In this document: in pieces, positions 47,840 to 59,123 of the stretch | Numbering within the stretch: position 1 is the first letter of the stretch | Layout: each line of letters opens with the position of its first letter | Source: Dimorphilus gyrociliatus | Lineage: Eukaryota; Annelida; Polychaeta; Dinophilidae | Assembly (NCBI GenBank): GCA_904063045.1 | Contig: CAJFCJ010000005.1 | Location: forward strand, 775,167 to 839,166 | Direction of reading: 5' to 3' | Length of the DNA: 64,000 bases | Notes under the pieces: generated by a model | Told to the model about the DNA's origin: nothing | Databases searched by the model: none | What the model saw: the letters and a program-made list of their open reading frames with translations, nothing else | Position numbers and translations under genes: made by a program

Positions 47840-50800
47840 ATGGCGGACGGTCACGAGGGTCCGCCAGCTAAGAGACAGAAAATTAACTCTCCTTCTGCGG
47901 CTGGTGGTGATGGAACGAGTAAGTTTGATTAAAAGCTAAATTATTTTACGAATGCAAACAATAGTTTATGTATTATTTTTCTAATTTTGTAGTAAATCAG
48001 TTTGTTTACATCGTAGGCGGGGAGGCGTGACCTCTTTCGTCGGTTATTTCTTAATATTTTCCTCTTAAATCCATGGAATTTTTAGATTTCTTTCACCAGA
48101 ACTTAAAGCATATAAACTAGAAATTAAAAAATACCCTATGACCGATTAGGGATGGGAAATCGGATGTTTTTACCTCGATAACAGTCACTTTGCTACTTAA
48201 ATTTTCAAACCGGCCTCTCATCTGAAACATTTTTTTCTCTTAAAACCTCTAATATGTAACAAAATTCTTAAGAAGGTTTCTATTTCATTGGGCCAAGATA
48301 TCTTGTTCTTCATCCTGCTATATTTAGTCAACACTATGTAGACTTGGACTTATAAAAAATGGATTGTATTAACCGTTATTCTGGTTTATTTGATTAATCC
48401 TCAATCTAAAACAAGTATTTCTGCCCCTCATAAATTCGCCTTAGTGAACATTTCGATTATGTACATTTATTTTCTGTTTCGGCAATTCGTTACAATGCTT
48501 AACATTTACTAAATAGTCTAGACACAAGCATTTAAAAATCTTGTCACATCAGATATAAAGTCAACAGTTCTTGCACAATTACTTCTTCTAAGGAAAAAAG
48601 TTGTTAATATTTAATAATGTAATAGAAAGGAGGATTAAAACAAATCTGTCTTTATGAATGAAAATTTAAGTTATGATAATATTTACTGTAGTAATAGTGA
48701 ATTAGTATTATAGTATATTAAAACATAAACGTAAATTATTCAATGAATATTTCATTTATTATAACTTATCACAGATTTAATGGAAATACTCAAAGATGTG
48801 CCGGACGAATTAGAACTTACAAACGCTGTCAATGGAAATCCTAACTTATCTTCTCTTCTTAGCACTAATTCAACGGCAACCATTTGCAGTTCCACACTAC
48901 CTATACAGAACAATTCCAATCTTGCTACGTCAACACCTCAAATCCAATTGCAGACAAACCCGCGCAGTGGAACACCAACAAGCCTGCCGGACTTGTTGGC
49001 GCCCGGGAACTGCGCGACTCCTCCTAATGTTAGTATTAGTAATGTCCTACGATCAATTGGACCTGGAGCTACCGGCCAAGGTCAGAGAGCCATAATGAAT
49101 GGCCCAATGCAACATGGTATGATGCCACAGCGACCTACTGGAATGGTCCATGGCATCCAACAGGGGCAAAATCAGATAGGAAATCAGAGAGCCATGATGA
49201 ACGGCCCGAATATGCCCCAACAGCCGCAGCAAGCACAGCAACCCCAACAGCAAATTGGAGGAATGATGCAACAGAGACATACAATTCCACAATCACCTAT
49301 GATGCAGTCGCGTTTATCTACACCTCAACCCCAGCATCCCCGAATGACACCAGGAAATTCAGGTGGACAAATGATCGGATTGTCGCAGCATATGCAACCA
49401 ACTCATTCTACGGTATGTATTGTTTTTCTAAATGAACTTTTCAACAAAATAAGAAATGAAAAACTTAAAATTAAAATCAATGCTTTTGTGAATAACTTTC
49501 CAAGTTGAAAATGCCAAATTAAATTCAAGTATCTCAGTTATATTAAACAATAACAACCGTTAATTTAACAATTTTGCAGAAGGTTATAGAAAATTATACA
49601 TATGCACCTGATGTTTTGCAAGTACGTAAAAAAAAATGCCATGATTTCATCAGCTTTTAAAATGATTGTTTAATGATAGAAATCATTGATTTATTTGTTG
49701 CTTAAACTAGGACCAAAACTTTTGGAGAATTAAATGCATTCATTCTTGCTTGAAAAAATTATGTTAGATTTTAATTTTCTTTTGTAAAGCTCTTTCACCT
49801 GCCTTAAGACAAGCAATATAATTTTTACACCATATATCTCATTTGTTATTAACATTCGTTATGCATTATAATTTACATGATTTTAATTTTTTTAGCCGCA
49901 ACTCATATCCGTCGTTTCAACGATGCCTAGCCTAAGCCAACCCCAGCAGCAATATACGATTTCATCGAGTCTACCGCAGCCATCTCCAACACTACCACCA
50001 GCCACTGCAACAACGACGGCAGCCGCAGCTGCAGCGACAACCCCAGGAACAGTAGCTGATCCGGAGAAGCGAAAGCTAATCCAGCAGCAATTAGTTCTTC
50101 TTCTTCACGCTCATAAATGTCAAAGGAGAGAACAAAATAACGGAGCATCGCAATGTACCCTTCCACACTGCAAGACCATGAAAAATGTTTTAAATCATAT
50201 GACACAGTGTAGTGCTGGGAAAGCTTGTCAAGTTGCTCATTGTGCAAGTTCAAGACAAATAATATCGCATTGGAAAAATTGTACGAGACCCGATTGTCCT
50301 GTTTGCTTGCCTTTGAAAACGGCAAATGAAAAACATAAACCAATTACACAAGCGACTAATGGACAACAGGTTTGTAAAATGTTTTTTCGATTTTAATTAT
50401 AGCATATATATTTATACATTATTTCAATATTTTAAATTTATAAACACTTTCCACAGGTGACAACAGCTAATACAGTAGTCGAGAATAACGCTGCTAGGGC
50501 TTATAAAGCCCTAGGAATCCCGGAACCAACACCTGCCTCTGTTAGTCAAACGACAACAGTCGCTCAGCCGACAAATAGTGTCATGCTATCTCCTGAAAAA
50601 CGCCAGATTAAGCAAAGTAACATTGGTTTGATCTCGAGTCAACTGCAGCAAGAACCTGTTCAATCGGATACGGGTATTGTGGCTGGTCAAAACGTGCCAA
50701 CAAAAGAATGGCATGTTCATGTGAAACAAGATTTGCGGAATCATCTTGTACACAAATTAGTACAGGCTATATTTCCAGCACCAGATCCTGCTGCTTACAG

Positions 50801-53800
50801 GGATAAAAGAATGAAAAATCTAGTTGATTATGCGAGGAAGGTAGTGATGATTTAACATTGCAATAACTCTTTCTAAACAAAGTACTTATTTTTGTTTAAA
50901 TTGCAGGTTGAAAGTGACATGTACGATTCAGCAAATTCTAGGGAAGAATATTATCATCTTCTTGCTGAAAAAATATATAAAATTCAAAAAGAATTAGAAG
51001 AAAAGCGGATGAAACGCAGCCAACCTAGTGGGCCGGCTACGTCCAATCCAGGTGCGCCAGCAAATGTTGTACCGGGACGAATAGGGGTGGCTCCAAATGT
51101 ATTAGCTGGCCAACCACCCTCACTCCCACCCTATAGGTCCATACCGGTTATGAATCCACCTAATCCACCGAATTTACCGTCAGTGCAACAACCTACAGAT
51201 TCAAATATACCTCAAGGTTTGAAAATATTTCATAATCATGTAAACTTGAAATACTAACATTGAACTCTTCTCATAGTTGAAACAAATGAACTAATAAAGC
51301 AAGAGCCAATAAAGCAAGAGCCCATTGATAATGAAATATTAAGATCAGAAATGGAGACCCCGAATGGCCCAATATCTGATGAGGGAATTAAAAAAGAGAC
51401 TATAATAAAGACTGAAAAGGAGGAAACAACAACAACAACAACAACTACCACAACAGCTCCAGCTACAAAATCACCAAATGAACCTTCCGGATCTACGGAA
51501 ATTGTTCGTACATCGAATCAACCTAAAGAAGTCAAAAAGATTGTATTTAGTCCAGACGAACTTCATCAGGCTCTTAAACCTGTTCTAGAAAAATTATATT
51601 ATCTAGAACCTGAGTCTATGCCTTTTAGGCAACCTGTTGATCCCATAATCCTGCAGATTCCGGTAAGATTGAAATATTTTTTAAAAGAATGCGGTTGATA
51701 AATGCATAATATTTTCAGGACTACTTTGATATAATAAAAAAGCCAATGGATTTATCAACAATCAGGCGAAAACTTGTAAATGGCCAATTCGAAGATCCTT
51801 GGCAGTTTTGTGAAGATATTTGGCTCATGTTAGAAAACGCTTGGTTATATAATAGAAAGACTTCACGAGTGTATAAATACTGTAACAAACTGGCAGAAGT
51901 ATTCACTCAGGAAATTGATGAAGTCATGCACTCGTTAGGTTATTGCTGCGGTCGAAAATATGAATATCATCCGCAAGTTTTATGTTGCTATGGAAAGCCA
52001 ATGTGTACTATTCCTAGAGATGCTACGTATTTCTCATATGAAAATAGGTTAGTTAAGAAATTTAAGTTTTTCTTTTTTATTTTTTTTTTGACTTTATAAG
52101 TACAAAATGTAATCTAAAGTGCATTTAAGGCAGATTGATTTAGAGACAATGCTTAAGTTACCAATGAATCGGTATATTTTAGAATAAGGAAATTTTTAAA
52201 TAATGATTATTTCTTATAGTTTACTTATAAAAAGATAAAAATTTTTATTTTTTTTCAGATACGTTTATTGTGAAAAATGCTTCAATGACATAAAATCAGA
52301 CGAAGTTGAGCTCAATGAAGATCCAACAGCTCCGCCAAGTGTCATTCCAAAAACCAAATTTAAGCGCGAAAAGAATAATGTCTTGGAACCGGAACCTTTT
52401 GTACATTGCGAAGGATGCGGTAGAAAATGGCATCAGATTTGCGCCCTATATCTAGAGCCAATTAATAAACAATTTAGCTGTGAATTGTGTCAAAAGAGAG
52501 CTCCCGAGAAGAAACTTAAAGACAATCGATTCTCTGCTAAACGTTTACCTAATACGAAATTGGGTACGTATTTAGAAAATCGAATTAATTCTTTCCTTAA
52601 GAATAAAGATGCTGGAGCTGGTGAGGTTACGATAAGAGTTCTTGCTAGTTCGGATAAAACTGTCGAAGTAAAGCCTCTAATGAAAAGTCGATTTACGAAT
52701 ATGCCTGAGACTTTTCCTTATAAAACTAAGGCAATGTTTGCTTTTGAGGATATTGATGGTGTTGACGTATGCTTCTTCGGAATGCATGTCCAGGAATATG
52801 GCTCCGAATGTCCATCACCCAACAAGAGGAGGGTGTATATCGCTTATTTAGATTCTGTGCACTTTTTTCAACCTAAAGCATTTAGAACTTCCGTTTATCA
52901 TGAAATGCTGATTGGTTACTTGGACTATGTGAAATCTTTGGGATATACAACAGCTCATATTTGGGCGTGCCCACCATCTGAGGGCGATGATTACATTTTC
53001 CATTGTCATCCGCCTGAACAAAAAATTCCGAAACCAAAAAGACTGCAGGATTGGTATAAGAAGATGCTGGATAAAGCCGTTGTTGAAAGAGTAGTACTGG
53101 ACTATAAGGATATCTATAAAGATGCTATAGAGACAGGGTTAACCTCAGCTACTGAGCTGCCATATTTTGATGGAGATTTCTGGCCGAACGTACTGGAAGA
53201 TTGTATTAAAGAACTTGAAACTGAAGAAGAAGAAAAGAGGAAAAGGAAAGAAGAAGAAGAAGCCATAAAAGAAGAGGAAGATTCAACAGAAATATTTGAA
53301 ACTGATCCGGATGGTATGGATAGCGGTAAAGCGACAGGTAAGAAGAAAGGCCAAAACAGATCTAAAAAATTAAATAAGACTAAGAGTAATCAAAGAAAAA
53401 ATTCGAAGAAAGCGCCATTAGCTCATGGTGGAAATGATCTAACAGCAAAATTATTTGCCACAATGGAAAAACATAAAGAAGTATTTTTTGTTATTCGTTT
53501 ACATTCTGCTCATGTGGCGCAATCTCTTCCTCCAATTGTTGATCCTGATTCTTTAATTCCGTGTGATATCATGGATGGACGTGATGCATTCTTAACTTCA
53601 GCTAGAGAGAAACATCACGAATTTTCAAGTTTACGGCGAGCTAAATATTCAACATTAGCTTTACTGCATGATTTGCACAACCAGGGTAACTCTTTTGTTT
53701 ATACCTGTAATAATTGCAAAGATCAAGTCGACACTCGTTATCATTGTACGGTCTGCGAAGACTTTGATTTATGTAAAGTTTGTTATGAGAAGAAGGTACA

Positions 53801-55033
53801 CGCTGAACATAAGATGGAGAAGTTAAGCTTCAACTTCGACGATTCGGATAGCAGCAATAATGACAATAAGGATAATCCAGCCGAGAACAGGCGAATGTCG
53901 ATTCAAAGGTGCATACAATCCCTGGTTCATGCTTGTATGTGTCGCGATGCTAATTGTAGACTGCAAAGCTGTCAGAAGATGAAGAGAGTTGTTATGCATA
54001 CAAAGAGCTGTAAGAGAAAACAGAATGGAGGATGCCCTATCTGCAAGCAGTTGATAGCTTTATGTTGCTATCATGCCAAACATTGCTCGGAAAGCAAATG
54101 TCCTGTGCCTTTCTGTTTGAATATCAAGCAGAAATTAAAACAACAGCAGCAGCAAGCTAGGTTCCAACAAGATCATATGATGAGGAGGCGTATGGCAGCC
54201 ATGCAAATGCAGAATCAGAATCAGACTCCTAGAACAATACAACCTCCTCCTCCGCCAGCACCCCCTCCCCAACCTAGTCAAAGCCCAGCCGTTGGTAAAC
54301 CTGTAATCCCAAATCATAATAATATGCCTAGAGCGGTGCATCAACAAGTTATATCACAGAACCAAATGAACGCAGGGAAACCTATGATCAATTCTCAACA
54401 GCCAAATCAGTTGAGGACAGCCTTGCCGTCAATTAGCACTCATGGCTGGGTGGGTTATCAGCCTCCACAGCAGCCGCAACAACAGCCGCAGCATCAACAA
54501 CACGTCGGTCCTCCAAATGCGACTATACCTCAAGCGCAACATACGAGGATGCCACAACCTCCAAGGCACAACATTCCACAGCAAGCCCTGGCTCAATTAT
54601 TGCAAACATTGAAATCGCCTAGTAGCCCTCAGCAGCAGGCAGAAGTATTAAAGATACTTAAATCGAATCCCCAATTAATGACTGCATTTATCAAGCAGGT
54701 AAGTTTAATAAATAATTATTGAGATAATCAGTAGTAAAACAACATTCATTTTTTCAGAGAGGGCATGGCCAAAATCCGAATGCTGCCGCCGCCGCTGCAG
54801 CTGCTCAACAACAGCAACAACAGCAACAGCAGCAGCAGCAACAACAAGTAGTCAATCAAAGTGCTCCATCAAATAGTTGCGTAACAACGACGGTAATGCA
54901 GCAAGCCACGCAGCAACCAAGTGCTGATCAAAGACAATGGCTGAATCGACAGCCGAGCAATCAGCAAAGTAACGGCGCTGAACAAGAAATTTCACCGCAG
55001 GATCAACTGCAACGGTACGTGGATCATTTGTAG
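47840..55033 (+). CDS. CBP: CBP/p300 histone acetyltransferase (nejire homolog)
   Basis: Ten coding exons encode 1785 residues: 47840-47918, 48775-49412, 49581-49622, 49896-50369, 50457-50840, 50907-51216, 51277-51662, 51719-52047, 52259-54698, 54758-55033; every junction keeps frame. Domains in order: basic N-terminus [12 protein letters not shown]; an LSSLL nuclear-receptor motif; TAZ1 about 309-395 ([18 protein letters not shown]); KIX about 492-575; bromodomain about 730-845 ([19 protein letters not shown]); RING/PHD about 860-970; acetyltransferase about 985-1290 with the catalytic Trp and Tyr of p300 ([23 protein letters not shown]) and a Lys-rich autoregulatory loop; ZZ about 1361-1405; TAZ2 about 1425-1515; NCBD about 1645-1697 ([14 protein letters not shown]); then Ala and Gln runs. 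It is a nuclear transcription co-activator that acetylates histones. Human CBP is about 2440 residues; the shortening is in the linkers and tail. An AATAAA 16 nt after the stop and another at 55941 could both be used. Confidence 0.97.
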
Positions 55034-55294
55034 AATAATTTTTTAATTAATAAAAAAGGACGGTTTTTTATACGATCATATAAATGCGGTTTGTTCGTTT
55101 TGCGGTTTTGATTATTCTGTTCTTTTTATATGAAAGTTGTTCGTTGTACAAAAGCTGTGCTTACATGCGATAATCGAATGACTTTTCCATGTTTTTTTTC
55201 ACATTATCATGTTAATATTTCTATAGACATAAGACTATTGATCCGTAAGAAATGTGACTATTAAATATTTGAATTAATGTATTGATGCTGTATA

Positions 55295-55455
55295 TAGATT
55301 ATATATATGTATGTATATAAAAAAGAGATATATATATATATATATTTCACATATTCATTATATATATACATACATATATATATACAAATATATATATATA
55401 TTTATATATAAAAAACATATATATATATATATATATTTATATATAAATATATACA
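55295..55455. repeat. TA-rich simple repeats
   Basis: Interrupted TA, TATG and TATACA arrays; the Ile/Tyr-rich ORFs across them are repeat translations. Confidence 0.9.
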
Positions 55456-55940
55456 TATTACATAGCTTTCCAGATATTGCGACTGTTGCAGTTGTTTTCA
55501 AATACAATCTATTTATTGTAATTCGTAAACAAGTCTTCACAACGATAGAAATCGTCTTCGGTTATAAAGTATTCAATTTTATTTACCTAAATATATATCT
55601 ATTACAAATATTTCTGATGGTATTAGATTTTGGAGTTTTAACACAAAATATTGGTGTTATTTCATTTGGGAACTGATATCGGTCATTGTTACATTGTTTA
55701 CTTACATATATTTATATATTTATATCTATTATACTTATAAGTCAAAATTTGTATATGGGTATAAAAAATCCACTGTACTTCGTTTTTCTATTTAGCAGCT
55801 TGTTCAATTAGTCAAAATGTCGAACGAAAATTTTTGATGAAATAGTGTGAGCTTTTCATTTCTTGCTTGTTCAAACTTTATTCTGTTGGTTTGAATAAGC
55901 AAAAAAAAGCAAACTGTACACGGATTACGTTAAATTTTGA

Positions 55941-55946
55941 AATAAA
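55941..55946 (+). terminator. distal poly(A) signal candidate of CBP
   Basis: AATAAA about 900 nt after the stop. The proximal alternative at 55049-55054 is only 16 nt after the stop. Confidence 0.4.
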
Positions 55947-56486
55947 ATGGAACCAATAGGACTTTTTATAACAGCGAAAAGAAAAGTATATATATCTTAT
56001 CAATTTCTTACAACTACTTTATAAGTATTTAACAGCTATCTGGATTAAAAGAGAAATCTTTGATTTATATTTCAGTTTGACGTACAACAATTTAAGGAAT
56101 TTTTTATCCTGTTTTTTTATGGAATAATGAGTTGAGAAACCGAATTATCTCACTATTAATCTGGAATGATAATTAGCCTTAATTATGTGTATAATTATAT
56201 GTAAGATAATAGAATAATTGACTTAAATCAAGCAATAGAATTTATTTATTGGCATTAGATGATAACTAGAAAGCGAAGTTGTTATCACATCAAAAAAAGT
56301 GTAAGAGAGAGAAAGAGCTTTAAATGCAGTATTAGACTATTTTTCATATTTAGATAATTGATGATTTCTTCAGTGATAATGAAAAAGTATCTAAGATGTA
56401 GATTTTGAAGAGAGTATGATCATCCTTAAAGAATTACAGCATGTATAACAATTATTGAACATGAAAATTTATCTATATTTCTCACT

Positions 56487-56492
56487 TTTATT
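56487..56492 (-). terminator. poly(A) signal of the PAN gene
   Basis: AATAAA on the minus strand, about 65 nt after the stop codon. Confidence 0.65.
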
Positions 56493-56557
56493 GAAAATTC
56501 TTTTGAAAAGCTGAAAAGCGGTAATATCTTCGTTTACTTAGCAATTTGAGTGTTACC

Positions 56558-57403
56558 TCAATAAATATATACTCCACAATCTTTCTCGTAATGAGAATAC
56601 CCTTTAAAATCATATAGAGGATTCTCGACAGATTGAGTTTCTGTGTTAAGGAAACACTCTCTCTCATTCGGAGAAAAGTCGAATGATCTGGAAATGAAGT
56701 AAAAGCATTTTTTTTTTAAATAAACTTTACTGATTTTATTAAGTTTTTAAATTATTAGCTAAATGTTTAATTAATTATAAATTCATATTACCTGCATGGA
56801 AACTTCTTCTCAGTTAAACAAGCAGTCCTACAATCCTCCATGTAAGACGCGTGTATTAGGCCGTTGAAAGTTTTTGGCAGAACCTTATCTTTAAATTCAA
56901 TGAACTTGCAATCTTTCAGAGAAAGAACTCGCGTTTATTGTCCATGAAGGTAACTTTATAAAATGATACTTACCGCAAACCTTCTCGAAGTATGTCCACT
57001 GCTTATTGTCCTTCAAGTAGGACATTTTTAAATCTTTTGTACTCTTGTAAAGGCGACATGTTCTCATTGTAGAGTAGCTCAATGATCTTTTAATGCGATA
57101 AAATCAATAACGCAGTGAATAAAGAGCAATTATACAGCTTTTAATTACCTGCATTCGAATTTTGTTTCATTAGCGCATAGTTGTTTACATTCCTCGACGC
57201 TATAAGACACCTCGTCAAATTCTGGGTCACTTCCTTGCAGTATTTTCCCTCCAATCTCTTGAAATCTGCAATCTATTCGAAAGAAGATATGTAACATGTG
57301 CAATGGAAATAGTAATATTATAATCGTTTTCACCTTGGAAGCTAAGATTAACAGATAGGAAAACGAAGAGGAAGACAATTGTAAGATGTTTAAAATCGTT
57401 CAT
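56558..57403 (-). CDS. secreted protein with two PAN/apple domains
   Basis: Five exons on the minus strand, 57403-57334, 57272-57149, 57086-56974, 56912-56792 and 56687-56558, encode 185 residues. The introns are short (61, 62, 61 and 104 nt), all GT-AG. The chosen Met starts a clear signal peptide (FKHLTIVFLFVFLSVNLSF); an upstream in-frame extension lacks this property. PAN domain 1 (about 24-100) has DCRFQEIGGKIL, SVEECKQLCANET and FECRSLSYS, then RLYKS and the closing FEKVC. PAN domain 2 (about 101-180) repeats this with DCKFIEFKDKVL, MEDCRTACLTEK, FPCRSFDFS and the final DCG. Each domain spans two exons with the phase pattern 1-2, indicating internal duplication. PAN domains bind proteins or carbohydrates outside the cell; the partner cannot be told. 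The gene is tail-to-tail with CBP and head-to-head with the membrane-protein gene. Confidence 0.88.
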
Positions 57404-58455
57404 AATTCCTGATGGAAGGTGGTTAGACGAAGTTATTTGATGGAGTGCAATATAATTTTTCCGCATTTGTCGGCTAATTATACATAATAGGATAATCCTT
57501 TTTTTTATGATCCGTCAACCTCTTTTTTCTTTCGAATGACCAATTATAACGGAAAAATCTTTGTTGTTCCTCTCTTTTTCCTCCCACCTACTAGGGATTT
57601 TCCATTTTCTTCACAAATTCTTTTGAAGATATATCTTTCTTTGCATTCTCTCCGCCGCCCGCCCTTTTCTCTTTAGCTGTTGTCTCGGTGGAGAAGTAGA
57701 CAAACGTCCGTACAGTTTTAACGAGAACTACCTGAAATCTTTTTCCCTTAGGAGATTATTGTTAATGTAAATTGATATTTAAATTTATACATTTAAACCT
57801 TTCATAAACTATTTATAGCAAGAATGTTAGGCCTACGCTAATAACTTGGCTTATCAAATAATATTACGTCGATTAGATTAATCGCTATTAAGTTAACTAA
57901 ATCTTACTGAACGTTCTCTTATAATTGCAACTAGCTGCGCCATTGTGTTTTCATATTTAAATAACAATTCGTATTAATGACGCCTATGATAGAACGAATA
58001 TAGAAACGGGGGTTGAGGATTAATAAACTAAACCATTTATCACCTTCTAACTAATTAACCCTATTATGGGAAAAAAACTTGCTAATGGCTAGTTTTTAAC
58101 CCCTAAATATAGGTTCAATTTAACAAGAGATATTACTTTGAAGTTAATCTTTACTGAGGCATTGATATAGAGAATTAATAATAGATGAACAAGTGATTTT
58201 ATAAGCAACATACACAAAGTATATGATATGATTCGTTATTGTTTAACCTTAAGTTGAAATCATATGAATATTTAACAATAAGTTGTCAGTCTACCTATTT
58301 ATTCATCTAATCTATCTATCTATCCATCTATCCATCCATCCATCCATCCATCCAACGATCCATCTACCCATCCGTCTACTTATCTATCTACCTACTTATC
58401 TATCTATCTATCCATCAACTTATCTCTCTCTCTCTCTGTCGTCTCTCTGTCTCTG

Positions 58456-58487
<32 letters not shown>

Positions 58488-59123
58488 ACTTTCCTATCTA
58501 TATCTATACATCTATCTGTTCCATTCTCTCTATCGTTATCTATGTGATATATTGTTAAGAATGTTGAATGTTTTCTCCTAGTGAAGAGAATAAACAAGTT
58601 TAAAAAAAACTGAGAAAACAAAGGATTGTAGAAGCACTCGATTGTCTCTCTACAAAGAGTAGGTAATTAACACTTGGCAAATATCACAAAGTTGAAAATA
58701 GTACAAACAAAATGTATATGTATATTTAAATTCATGGTACAATCAATGAAATACAGATAAGGTGAGAAGAAGAAGAAGAAGAAGGAGGAGGAGACGTACG
58801 CTAAACATATATTTATATTTGTATATTGGGCAATAAGACTGAAAGGGAAAAAAACAAAGAATACACCTAATTCAGGTGACTAATGAGCGATTGTTTAAAA
58901 ATAGAAGAAAAGCGTAAAATATCATAGAATTCCCTCTAATTCCTCAACTTATGTTTTATTCTTGCACGTAATCAAACGTTTAATCAAGAATTGTTAGCAA
59001 ACAAATACTGAATGAAAAGAGCGAAAACACATTTTAAAGTCGTTTAAATGCATGGTTTTTAAAGTGTAAACGTGCCAAAACGTTTTTTAGAATCAGTCCA
59101 ATAAGTTAGCTCGTCACGGCGTT
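57404..59123. other. shared upstream region of two divergent genes
   Basis: About 1.7 kb between the PAN gene and the cadherin-like gene. It contains a TAGGCCTA (57838-57845), a complex ATCT/ATCC/CT microsatellite (58299-58490) and a GAAGAAG tract near 58768. No coding exon. Confidence 0.6.
58299..58490. repeat. compound (TATC)n/(CATC)n/(CT)n microsatellite
   Basis: Tetranucleotide units TCTA, TCCA and ACCT, then a long CT array with CTGT interruptions. The unit length and absence of unique spacers exclude a CRISPR array. Confidence 0.9.

Larger units (their letters stand above)
55034..56486. other. CBP 3' region and intergenic stretch
   Basis: Two candidate CBP poly(A) signals (55049-55054, 55941-55946) and a TA/TATACA-rich block at 55295-55455. 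No coding exon. CBP and the PAN gene converge here. Confidence 0.6.

Noticed and set aside
49927-50343. 138-codon minus-strand ORF opposite the CBP TAZ1 exon.
   Set aside because: Antisense shadow of a strongly conserved coding exon.
58299-58490. Regularly repeated units that could suggest a CRISPR-like array.
   Set aside because: Units are 4 bp with no unique spacers, in eukaryotic DNA; it is a microsatellite.
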